DNA from: JBFEUI01 sp041547565
GTDB lineage: Bacteria; Pseudomonadota; Gammaproteobacteria; Thiohalomonadales; Thiohalomonadaceae
Direction of reading: 5' to 3'
DNA: 5,831 nucleotides
NCBI GenBank assembly: GCA_041547565.1
Contig: JBFEUI010000132.1
Coordinates: forward strand, 1 to 5,831
Part shown: piece after piece, positions 1 to 5,831 of the stretch
How the letters are laid out: each line of letters opens with the position of its first letter
Position numbering within the stretch: position 1 is the stretch's first letter
Notes under the pieces: generated by a model
What the model was told of the DNA's origin: nothing
Seen by the model: the letters and a program-made list of their open reading frames with translations, nothing else
Databases searched by the model: none
Made by a program: the position numbers and the translations under genes

Positions 1-348
1 ACCGTCGGCAGTGAACACGCCGACGGCACCCGCACCATTTTCTTTGAACTCAACGGTATTCCCCGAGAGGTCACGGTGCACGACAAGGCCCTGGAGTCCA
101 CCCTGGAAAAACGCGTACAGGCCGAACCCTCCAACCCGTCCCACATCGGCGCCACCATGCCCGGTCGGGTAGTCAGCGTCGATGTGGCCGAGGGCGACTG
201 GGTGAACAAGGGCCAGAAACTGCTGGTGCTGGAGGCGATGAAGATGGAGACCACGCTGCATGCCGAGTTCGACGGCAAGGTAACGCAGTGCCTGGTCGAG
301 GCAGGCAGCATGGTCGACAGCGGTGACCTGCTGCTCGCCATTGAGTAA
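1..348 (+). CDS. pyc: Pyruvate carboxylase, C-terminal biotinyl domain (partial, 5' end outside window)
   Basis: The frame is open from base 1 to the TAA at 346-348, giving the last 115 residues; the start lies upstream of the window. The visible part begins with a stretch typical of the pyruvate carboxylase region before the biotin carrier (TIFFELNGIPREVTV), then a linker and a complete biotinyl/lipoyl domain from about residue 50. The biotin attachment motif EAMKMET has its lysine at 241-243, 34 residues from the C-terminus, the spacing usual for biotin carriers. Known role of the family: the biotinylated lysine carries carboxyl groups from the biotin carboxylase site to pyruvate, making oxaloacetate for the TCA cycle and gluconeogenesis, in the cytoplasm. 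The biotinyl domain alone would also fit the oxaloacetate decarboxylase alpha subunit or acyl-CoA carboxylases. The FFELNG-PREV segment and short linker favour pyruvate carboxylase. Whether it is a one-chain enzyme or a separate PycB-type subunit cannot be seen. An internal GTG at 76 is not a credible start because it would cut the conserved segment. Confidence 0.9.
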   Translation, partial: TVGSEHADGTRTIFFELNGIPREVTVHDKALESTLEKRVQAEPSNPSHIGATMPGRVVSVDVAEGDWVNKGQKLLVLEAMKMETTLHAEFDGKVTQCLVEAGSMVDSGDLLLAIE

Positions 349-366
349 AGCGCCGTCAGCCTTGCG

Positions 367-390
367 CCGGGCAACTGTCAGCACGCCCGG
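367..390 (+). other. Short inverted repeat after the pyruvate carboxylase stop
   Basis: CCGGGC (367-372) pairs exactly with GCCCGG (385-390) across a 12-base loop, 18 bases after the carboxylase stop. No T-run follows, so it does not look like a classical intrinsic terminator. It could be a weak attenuating or 3'-protecting hairpin in the 75-base gap before the next gene, or chance in GC-rich sequence. Confidence 0.25.
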
Positions 391-407
391 TACGAGACGC
401 AGACCAT

Positions 408-418
408 GGAGGTAAGGA
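408..418 (+). promoter_or_regulatory. Strong ribosome binding site that decides the start of the next gene
   Basis: GGAGGTAAGGA contains two overlapping good matches to the anti-Shine-Dalgarno sequence: GGAGGT at 408-413 and TAAGGA at 413-418. It ends 5 bases before the GTG at 424-426. The alternative ATG at 406 overlaps this site and has no comparable motif upstream, so GTG 424 is the better start. Confidence 0.75.
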
Positions 419-423
419 TAAAC

Positions 424-1002
424 GTGTTCAGCCTGTCACTGCCCCACCTGTACACACCACTGCTGGCAGCCGTACTGCTGCTGACAAGCCTGCCGCTGTA
501 CGCCCTCGACTGGCAGTTTCCACTCAGGCCGGGGGACAGCAGACAGCACGTTTACACCACACTGGGCGCCCCCTCCCATGAATCGGGCAACGAGAGCTGG
601 TTTGCCTCCAGCGGTATTGGCGTCAAATTCGACCGTCACAACAGGGTGGTGTCGCTGGAGTTCAAGGGAAATTATGGCAGGCCGGGCTGGGCGCCTTCAG
701 AGCAGAGCCTGTTCCATAACCTCAGCGCCGCCTCTCGCATCGGGGATTACCTGAACAGGCTGGGACGGCCAGACAGGGTCTATGAAGACATCGCCTTTGA
801 GCAACAACGCACCATAACAACCGATGACCTCCTCAACGGAAGCGGCGATGACAGGCCCGCCATGCCGCTGTACCGGGAATACCTGTGGCACATCGACGGC
901 CTGGCACTGCATGTCGAGGCGTGGATTGTCGACTACCAGGAAGATGCGACGCACTATCCCAGGGGCAGCATACGGCGGGTGATAATAAGGCAGCTGCCCT
1001 GA
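424..1002 (+). CDS. Exported periplasmic protein with two BamE/SmpA-like half-motifs, function unknown
   Basis: I do not recognise a named gene. From the GTG at 424 the product is 192 residues. Residues 1-27 form a signal peptide: a hydrophobic core rich in Leu, Ala and Val at about 11-25, with likely cleavage after LYA-27. There is no lipobox cysteine, so a soluble periplasmic protein is inferred. The mature part starts with a stretch like the SmpA/OmlA (BamE) fold: GDSRQHVYTTLGAPSHES (37-54), then W59, GIGVKFD (64-70) and RVVSLEF (74-80). A similar pattern returns at SRIGDYLNRLGRPD (104-117), W155, GLALHVE (159-165) and IRRVIIRQL (183-191), suggesting two related halves. The alternative ATG at 406 would add six residues including an Arg, giving a more conventional basic n-region, but lacks a ribosome site. 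The gene follows the carboxylase by 75 bases and ends 4 bases before the next start, so coupling with that lipoprotein gene is likely. The BamE resemblance is by eye only; the signal peptide and gene call are firmer. Confidence 0.82.
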   Translation: MFSLSLPHLYTPLLAAVLLLTSLPLYALDWQFPLRPGDSRQHVYTTLGAPSHESGNESWFASSGIGVKFDRHNRVVSLEFKGNYGRPGWAPSEQSLFHNLSAASRIGDYLNRLGRPDRVYEDIAFEQQRTITTDDLLNGSGDDRPAMPLYREYLWHIDGLALHVEAWIVDYQEDATHYPRGSIRRVIIRQLP

Positions 1003-1006
1003 AGCC

Positions 1007-1327
1007 ATGCCCTTAACAGCGGCGACAAACAGCATAAAACGAGAGGGGCTATCCCTTGTCTTCTGTTGTCTGCTTGTCGCCTGCGCCCCGGCCAGCAAGG
1101 TCACCTCCATCGGGGCCGACGGCTATACCGTCAGCGGCAGTTCGATACACTCGGAAGACAGGGCAAGGGAACAGGCGTTTGATGAGGCGCAGCGCTTCTG
1201 TGCAAAGCAGGGCGGTGCGTTTTTGCTTAAACGGCACGCCGCCTCGCAATATGTCGACCACTCCGGCAACACGGTGTTCCATCACTATGTTATTTTCCGT
1301 TGCCCGGACACGCCCCGGCCCCCATAA
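1007..1327 (+). CDS. Small outer-membrane lipoprotein, function unknown
   Basis: The product is 106 residues. A basic segment (K11, R12) precedes a hydrophobic stretch (about 15-25) ending in the lipobox LVAC, with the lipidated cysteine at C26. Ala at +2 is not an inner-membrane retention signal, so the outer membrane is expected. The mature part of about 80 residues opens with DGYTVSGSS (38-46), then AREQAFDEAQRFCAKQGG (53-70), and ends in a strand-like segment YVIFRC (94-99). An A-x-x-x-A-x-x-x-C-x-x-x-G helix followed by a strand ending in Cys recurs in many small proteobacterial lipoproteins without known function. C65 and C99 could form a disulfide. The ATG at 1007 is the only reasonable start. 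Its ribosome site is poor (AATAAGG ends about 16 bases upstream), and it sits 4 bases after the previous stop, which suggests translational coupling. No specific role can be assigned. Confidence 0.8.
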   Translation: MPLTAATNSIKREGLSLVFCCLLVACAPASKVTSIGADGYTVSGSSIHSEDRAREQAFDEAQRFCAKQGGAFLLKRHAASQYVDHSGNTVFHHYVIFRCPDTPRPP

Positions 1328-1372
1328 TGCTGAAGCTTTAGCGATACCCCACCACACAACAACCGACAAAAA

Positions 1373-1378
1373 AGGAAG
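1373..1378 (+). promoter_or_regulatory. Ribosome binding site of the 1383 lipoprotein gene
   Basis: AGGAAG lies 4 bases before the ATG at 1383 in a locally A-rich stretch. It supports starting the gene at 1383 rather than at upstream codons of the same open frame, which run antisense-free but out of frame through the preceding lipoprotein gene. Confidence 0.7.
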
Positions 1379-1382
1379 CATC

Positions 1383-1697
1383 ATGAAACGGATCATAAAA
1401 CACATCATCGCCTTCGCTCCCGCCGCGCTGCTTATCAGCGGTTGTAGCGGTGAGCCGGAATGGGTGGCGCTCTATGAGGAGTGCAAGGCCACGGTGACGG
1501 CCGAATCGGAGAAGATCACGCAATCACAGGGGGCGGCCGGTGAAGACGCGCAGACGAAAGCGATGCGTGAATCGATGAACACCATGGCGATCGGGATGGC
1601 GATGACCGCCTGCGAGATGATCAAGACCAATTGCGAACATGATCCCGACGGCCCGGCCTGTCAGGCCTATATCGAGCAGTCAAGGCAGCGCAACTAG
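1383..1697 (+). CDS. Small cysteine-rich lipoprotein, function unknown
   Basis: The product is 104 residues, from an ATG with a good AGGA ribosome site. A basic N-terminus (MKRIIKH) and hydrophobic core lead to the lipobox LISGC, with the lipidated cysteine at C21 and Ser at +2, which predicts the outer membrane. The mature 84 residues look mostly helical: an acidic and polar helix with YEECKATVTAESEKI (31-45), then a Met- and Ala-rich amphipathic helix (about 60-80, including MNTMAIGMAMTACEMI), then CEHDPDGPACQAY (84-96). Besides C21 there are four cysteines, C34, C77, C84 and C93, which could make two disulfides tying the helices into a hairpin; this is inference. The frame is open far upstream, but that part overlaps the preceding gene in another frame and lacks a signal peptide, so 1383 is the start. 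The gene follows the previous one by 55 bases and converges on the kinase gene, leaving 44 bases between stops. I recognise no named family. Confidence 0.82.
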   Translation: MKRIIKHIIAFAPAALLISGCSGEPEWVALYEECKATVTAESEKITQSQGAAGEDAQTKAMRESMNTMAIGMAMTACEMIKTNCEHDPDGPACQAYIEQSRQRN

Positions 1698-1730
1698 CCG
1701 CATCCTGTATCCCTGTATTTTGAGATATCC

Positions 1731-1754
1731 ACGCCAGGCTATTACTGCTGGCGT
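1731..1754. terminator. Hairpin at the convergent gene ends (weak terminator candidate)
   Basis: ACGCCAG (1731-1737) pairs perfectly with CTGGCGT (1748-1754) around a 10-base loop that contains the kinase stop codon (TAA read on the minus strand, 1742-1744). The position between convergent genes suits a bidirectional end signal. Neither strand carries a T-run just after the stem, so it does not meet the usual intrinsic terminator pattern; chance is possible. Confidence 0.3.
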
Positions 1755-4700
1755 AGATAGCGCTCTACCACCTCCATAAAGTGGGTGACGTTGAGCGGTT
1801 TGGTCAGGTAGTCACTAAATCCCGCCGCCTTGCCTCGCTCGATATCCTGCGGCATGGCATTGGCGGTGATCGCCACTATCGGTATTGACGCCAGCCCAGG
1901 CTGATGGCGCAGAATCTCCAGTACCTCGAAACCGTCCATGCGCGGCATGTTAATATCCAGCAGGATCAGTTCGGGATGATGGGTGGCGGCCAGCTGCAGT
2001 CCCAGCTCCGGTTCGTGGGCGGTGACCAGATTGATGTGCTGGTATTTAGCAAAGATATGGCTGACCAGCTTGAGGTTGGCCGGGTTGTCCTCGATATAGA
2101 GCACGGTGTGCTGGCGTCCCGGCAGCGACACCGTATCCAGTGCCGCCTGCTCATCAGCCAATTCACCCTGCGCAAACGGCTCATACGACTCCTGTGGCAG
2201 CTCCACCCAAAAATGACTGCCCACGCCCTGCTTACTCTCCACACCGATGCGTCCCCCCATCATCTCAACGAGGTTGCGGGTGATGGCCAGCCCGATACCG
2301 GTTCCCTCTATCTCGCTGTGCTCGGCCTCGAGCCGGCAGAATGGCTGGAACAACTCATCGAGTTTGTCCTCCGCGATACCCATGCCGCTATCCGAGACGA
2401 CGATGCGCAACATATTCCCCTCAACTGTTGAGACAGACAGTTCCACCCTGCCTTGCTCACGGTTATATTTAATGGCATTGGACAAAAGGTTCAGCAGCAC
2501 CTGCTTGAGCCGTGTGCGGTCGGCACGGACATAATCCCCCTGGTCAAGCGCCGCGTGTTCAATGCTAATTCCATGCCGTTCGGCCACAGGCCTGACCAGC
2601 GTAAAACTCTCAGTCACCAACTCAGAAAGCTGTATCGGCTCCAGCGACAGGTCTATCCGTCCGGACTCAATCTTGGCCAGATCCAGCACCTCGTTGATCA
2701 GTTCGAGCAGATGATTACCGGCCTTGATAATCTCCGTTACATTGTCCTGCTGATCTTCATCCAGGCCCTCGTCAAACTCCATGATCTGGGCAAATCCGAG
2801 AATGGCGTTCATCGGGGTGCGCAATTCATGGCTCATTGAGGAGAGAAACTCTGATTTGGCACGGTTGGCCTTCTCCGCGCTCTCTACGGCACTGCGCAGC
2901 TTCTCCTCCATCTCTTTCTGCCCGGAGATATCCTGCACCACTCCCAGCATGTTGAGCGCCTCGCCCCGGGGGCCGCGCCTGACATCACCCTGTTCCAGCA
3001 GCCAGTGGATGCAACCGTCCTCCCAGACCACGCGGTGCTCGATGCGATAATCGGCCCCCTGTTCAACGCATGCGGTGACAGCATCTGTCACGGCCTGGCG
3101 GTCATCCGGGTGGATCGCGGCAACAAAGTTCTCATAGGTCGTTTCGAGTTCCGCATGGGGCCCACCGAACATCGGTGCGATCTGCTTCGACCAGAACAAC
3201 TCGCCGGTCTGGATATTCCAGTCCCAGATACCGATATTGGCAAAATCCGTACTCTGGACAAGGCGTTGCTCGCTTTCACGCAGGGCCCTGTTTGAACGCT
3301 CACGCTCGATGGTCGCCCCCACCCAGTTGGCCAGCAGGCGCACAAATTCAAGATCACCATCATCAAACCGGCGGGAATAAGGTTCCGGTGAACTGAAGTT
3401 CACGGTACCGAAAAGCTCGCCATTAACGCGATACGGTGCACCGATGTACGCCTCCAGTGCAAAGTCCTGGTAACAGGGGTGTCCCGAATACTCTGAATCG
3501 CCCATATGGTCGATAGCCACGGCATTGCCCGCCTTGAGTGTCAGGTCGCAATAGGTCCTTCCGGTTTCAAATTCCTGACCGGCCTCCAGGGTGCCTGGCG
3601 GTGCGGTAAATTGCAGCAGAGTGTAGCGATTGCCTTCGATACGGCTCACGATACCGATGTCCAGCCCCAGGTGCCGCGCCCCCAGTTCGAGCGCCTGCAG
3701 CAGTTGCCCGTCCAGTTCCCTATCGACGCTGGTGGCCACTTGATTCAGCGCACTCAGCCCCTCGGTACGCCGTTGCAGGGTGTTTTCAATCTCACGCCGG
3801 TGGCGTTCCACCCTGCTGGCACGGATGATATTGGCACAGGCGTTGAACAGCGGTTGCAGTGACAGCACGAACTGTGCGGCATAGCCATCTGGGCGATTGG
3901 CCAGCCCCAGTACACCGAGGTTCTCCCCTGCGCTGATGAGCGGCACAGCGAGGTAGTTTTCTATTGGGGGAAAATCTTCCGGAAGATCACCGGCGTAGGC
4001 ATCGTTGGCGATTACAACCTCACCACTTGTTATGGCAACGCCGAGCCGTGCATCCAAATCTCTGATAACCCATCCTTGGCTACTATTTTTCCCGGCATGC
4101 CTGACGACATCACCATCCCGGTCATGCTCGACCATGACTTCTACATTGAGGCAGGGTTGAGTTTCCCCGCTCGATAACTCACCGATAAAACCGTACTGGC
4201 ATTGCGAAAAGTTAAGCAGTTCATCTATCAGTGACTCCAGAAACTGGGCGGTATCATCGCTGCGGGACAGCTCAATATAGCGCGTTTGAATACTGCGCAG
4301 CGTATCAAGCAGTGCGGTGTTCTCTTCCAACCGCCTCGCATCCTCAATCTGTTTGGTGATGTCGGTGCGGATGCCCACGTATCGAAATGGCTCCCCCGTC
4401 TCATCCATGAAGGGAACAATGGTGGCATCGACCCAGTAGTACCGTTCATCCTTACGCTGGTTTCGTATCACACCATGCCAGATACTGCCGCTGCTTATGG
4501 TCTGCCACAGCTCGGCGAAGAATGCATCGGAATGAAGACCTGAATTGACAATGCGGTGATTCTGCCCCAGTAACTCCTCTAACGAATAGCCGCTTATCTC
4601 ACAGAACTTTTCATTGGCGTAGGTAATGTCACCATTGGCATCGGTAATGCTGACAATGGCGTGGGCATCAAGTGCGATATGCTGGAAATCAAGTTCTCTG

Positions 4701-5425
4701 ACCTTTTGCGCCAGAATATCCTGGCCCGCTCGGATCTCATTACGCATGTAATCAAACGCGCTGACAAGGTAACCGACCTCATCATCCCCCATTTGCGGCA
4801 GGCTGGCATCATACTCCCCCAATGCCAGTTGCCTTGCAGCGGAGGCCAGCTGTTTTGTCGGGCGAATGATCTTCTGCTCAAGATAAAAGGCGATCACGGC
4901 GGTGATCAACAGGAAGATTGCCGATACGATATAGACAATGACCAGCTGCCCCTCTCTCAGATCGGCACGGTCTTTAGCATAGTCCATCGTCACATGCACT
5001 CTGCCGTAATCCACCCCCTGAAAACGGATAGCATACTCGGCAGACATGACATCCCCGGTAACGCCATCAGGGCGCATGACAATCGGATAGATGCGATCTC
5101 CCGCGGGTGAATAGAGTTCGATCTGAAGCCAACTTTTTTCGCGCTCCAGCATCGCATCAAGATAATCATGGATCGCGGCCGTTTGCCGCTGGATAAGGTT
5201 CTCCAGCAGGGCATCGCCAAGAATGGCCACGTTTCGTTGCAGGTTCTCCCGGGAGTCGTCCTGATGTTGCTGTTCTATGTGGGGTAACCAGAAGAGAAAA
5301 AAGGTGGCGTTCATCACCACGATACTGACAAAAATCAGCGTGTAGACCTTGAAGCGAAGCGAACTGATGGGGTTCCACCGGCGTGTTTCTGTGCTGGCAT
5401 CTTCAAAATGCTGTCGCTCTGGCAT
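1742..5425 (-). CDS. Membrane-bound hybrid sensor histidine kinase (HAMP-PAS-GAF-GAF-PAS-HisKA-HATPase-REC)
   Basis: The 1227-residue product senses signals and autophosphorylates, then passes phosphate to its own receiver. Domains in order: membrane segment 26-48; periplasmic sensor about 50-160; membrane segment 161-181; HAMP 183-235 with P189 and E216; PAS 248-360 with its PAC part; GAF 375-537; GAF 555-708; PAS 722-840, of the PAS_3-like type; HisKA 850-920; HATPase_c 965-1078; receiver 1106-1224. Catalytic residues visible: H866 in SMSHELRTP, N983 in the N box, DSGMGI (1012-1017), FQPF (1026-1029), GTGIGL (1041-1046). The receiver has the acidic pair E1112-D1113, phospho-acceptor D1157 in LLDINMPRMDG, T1187 and K1209. 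All appear intact, so an active kinase is expected. Helical linkers at about 360-385, 537-560, 703-722 and 835-858 join the modules. The ATG at 5425 is the first start after an in-frame stop; the next Met (38) lies inside the first membrane segment. Its ribosome site is weak (AGG only one base before the ATG). No Hpt domain or partner regulator is nearby, so the target pathway is unknown. Confidence 0.96.
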   Translation of the reverse strand: MPERQHFEDASTETRRWNPISSLRFKVYTLIFVSIVVMNATFFLFWLPHIEQQHQDDSRENLQRNVAILGDALLENLIQRQTAAIHDYLDAMLEREKSWLQIELYSPAGDRIYPIVMRPDGVTGDVMSAEYAIRFQGVDYGRVHVTMDYAKDRADLREGQLVIVYIVSAIFLLITAVIAFYLEQKIIRPTKQLASAARQLALGEYDASLPQMGDDEVGYLVSAFDYMRNEIRAGQDILAQKVRELDFQHIALDAHAIVSITDANGDITYANEKFCEISGYSLEELLGQNHRIVNSGLHSDAFFAELWQTISSGSIWHGVIRNQRKDERYYWVDATIVPFMDETGEPFRYVGIRTDITKQIEDARRLEENTALLDTLRSIQTRYIELSRSDDTAQFLESLIDELLNFSQCQYGFIGELSSGETQPCLNVEVMVEHDRDGDVVRHAGKNSSQGWVIRDLDARLGVAITSGEVVIANDAYAGDLPEDFPPIENYLAVPLISAGENLGVLGLANRPDGYAAQFVLSLQPLFNACANIIRASRVERHRREIENTLQRRTEGLSALNQVATSVDRELDGQLLQALELGARHLGLDIGIVSRIEGNRYTLLQFTAPPGTLEAGQEFETGRTYCDLTLKAGNAVAIDHMGDSEYSGHPCYQDFALEAYIGAPYRVNGELFGTVNFSSPEPYSRRFDDGDLEFVRLLANWVGATIERERSNRALRESEQRLVQSTDFANIGIWDWNIQTGELFWSKQIAPMFGGPHAELETTYENFVAAIHPDDRQAVTDAVTACVEQGADYRIEHRVVWEDGCIHWLLEQGDVRRGPRGEALNMLGVVQDISGQKEMEEKLRSAVESAEKANRAKSEFLSSMSHELRTPMNAILGFAQIMEFDEGLDEDQQDNVTEIIKAGNHLLELINEVLDLAKIESGRIDLSLEPIQLSELVTESFTLVRPVAERHGISIEHAALDQGDYVRADRTRLKQVLLNLLSNAIKYNREQGRVELSVSTVEGNMLRIVVSDSGMGIAEDKLDELFQPFCRLEAEHSEIEGTGIGLAITRNLVEMMGGRIGVESKQGVGSHFWVELPQESYEPFAQGELADEQAALDTVSLPGRQHTVLYIEDNPANLKLVSHIFAKYQHINLVTAHEPELGLQLAATHHPELILLDINMPRMDGFEVLEILRHQPGLASIPIVAITANAMPQDIERGKAAGFSDYLTKPLNVTHFMEVVERYLRQQ

Positions 5426-5543
5426 ACCTGTTTGCCCGCTATCCGCGATGGTTTCCCATTCAATGTTCTCAAGGATGCCTATTCAACGGTTCGGGCGTCA
5501 GGCCAATACAGGGCTCGGCACCACCCCCCACCTCACCCTGAGG

Positions 5544-5555
5544 CATACCGGTATG
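5544..5555. promoter_or_regulatory. Perfect 12-base palindrome upstream of the kinase (possible operator)
   Basis: CATACCGGTATG is identical to its reverse complement. It lies about 120 bases upstream of the kinase start and is followed at once by a second ACCGG (5556-5560). A dimeric regulator could bind here, but no motif of a known regulator is recognised and a palindrome this short may be chance. Confidence 0.3.
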
Positions 5556-5641
5556 ACCGGCGTATCGTCAATGACAAATAAGTATTGATATTTAGGCATC
5601 ACAACGGCTATTAACACAAACGAAGCAATTGTGCCGGCAGA

Positions 5642-5657
5642 TATATGGTACCAGATA
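5642..5657. promoter_or_regulatory. Imperfect 16-base palindrome upstream of the kinase (possible operator)
   Basis: TATATGGTACCAGATA is self-complementary except for one pair (A5645 with G5654), centred on GGTACC. It lies about 40 bases downstream of the candidate -10 box on the kinase strand, a place where a bound repressor could block transcription. No known regulator motif is recognised. Confidence 0.25.
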
Positions 5658-5695
5658 AAATGCCTACCACCTGAGGCCACATGCTGCCTATACTG

Positions 5696-5726
5696 ATTAT
5701 ATTACATGGCAATGACAGGCATTCAA
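5696..5726 (-). promoter_or_regulatory. Candidate sigma-70 promoter for the kinase gene
   Basis: Read on the minus strand, an exact TATAAT lies at 5701-5696 and TTGAAT (four of six matches to TTGACA) at 5726-5721, with a 19-base spacer, slightly long. An overlapping TAATAT three bases upstream gives a 16-base spacer with a poorer -10. Transcription would start near 5689 and leave a leader of about 260 bases before the kinase ATG. Confidence 0.35.
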
Positions 5727-5831
5727 ATACGGTTTGCGTGGTTATTCATCATTCTTTCGGCTACAAAATAACAATAGCTGTTAATCACAGTTCAACCATG
5801 GCGGACCTAGCATCATTCTGTTCTAATATTG

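Larger units (their letters stand above)
5426..5831. other. Non-coding region upstream of the kinase gene
   Basis: This 406-base stretch holds no gene I can support. Part of it, from about 5565 onward, is visibly richer in A and T than the genes, as expected for a control region. It contains the possible kinase promoter at 5696-5726 and two short palindromes at 5544-5555 and 5642-5657. A minus-strand frame of 60 codons (5680-5498, GTG start) and a plus-strand ATG at 5798 open to the window edge are both too weak to call. Confidence 0.7.

Noticed and set aside
1..348. Oxaloacetate decarboxylase alpha subunit as the identity of the biotin protein
   Set aside because: The FFELNG-PREV segment before the biotinyl domain is typical of pyruvate carboxylase, and the long Pro/Ala-rich linker common in the decarboxylase is absent.
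1328..1345. Imperfect palindrome around AAGCTT after the first lipoprotein gene
   Set aside because: Short, with a mismatched pair and no T-run; not distinguishable from chance.
1056..1382. Plus-strand open frame extending the 1383 lipoprotein gene upstream to a TTG at 1056
   Set aside because: It overlaps the 1007-1327 lipoprotein gene in another frame, would bury the signal peptide inside the protein, and the ATG at 1383 has its own good ribosome site.
697..1408. Minus-strand open frames opposite the small exported protein genes
   Set aside because: They lie antisense to genes with clear signal peptides and lipoboxes, and their translations show no recognisable domain.
1904..5110. Several plus-strand open frames of 73-175 codons opposite the kinase gene
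   Set aside because: They mirror the codon pattern of an unambiguous full-length kinase gene on the other strand; none has a recognisable domain.
5349..5588. Plus-strand open frame spanning the kinase start
   Set aside because: It overlaps the kinase N-terminus, its product has no recognisable feature, and no ribosome site supports it.
5798..5831. ATG with 11 open codons running off the window edge on the plus strand
   Set aside because: There is no ribosome site upstream and too few codons to judge.

Overview
The window looks like a chromosomal segment of a gammaproteobacterium. The basis is fairly high GC in the genes, a proteobacterial-style hybrid sensor kinase, Gram-negative lipoprotein signals, and small envelope proteins with a BamE/SmpA-like flavour. 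Genus cannot be read from the sequence; an environmental (for example sulfur-oxidising) lineage is only a guess. No tRNA, rRNA, CRISPR array, transposase or phage gene was seen.

Layout. On the plus strand, positions 1-348 are the last 115 codons of a biotin-dependent carboxylase, most likely pyruvate carboxylase, ending in its biotinyl domain (biotin lysine at 241-243). Three short plus-strand genes follow, all for exported proteins: a periplasmic protein with two BamE-like half-motifs (424-1002), a small lipoprotein (1007-1327) and a cysteine-rich small lipoprotein (1383-1697). Spacing is 75, 4 and 55 bases, so the three may share a transcript, at least the first two.

On the minus strand, 5425 down to 1742 encodes one 1227-residue hybrid histidine kinase. 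It converges on the small genes with only 44 bases between stops. Its order is membrane segment, roughly 110-residue periplasmic sensor, membrane segment, HAMP, PAS, GAF, GAF, PAS, HisKA, HATPase_c and receiver. All catalytic residues appear intact. No response regulator or Hpt protein lies in the window, so its output partner is unknown.

Positions 5426-5831 are a more AT-rich non-coding stretch upstream of the kinase. It holds a consensus-like minus-strand -10 box, two short palindromes that could be operators, and no convincing gene.

How the parts work together: pyruvate carboxylase replenishes oxaloacetate, the small proteins act in the envelope, and the kinase integrates a periplasmic signal with several cytoplasmic ones. 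Nothing links these three functionally beyond proximity. I see no clear new multi-gene system. The items most worth follow-up are the uncharacterised exported trio and the kinase's unclassified periplasmic domain with its NifL/Aer-like first PAS.
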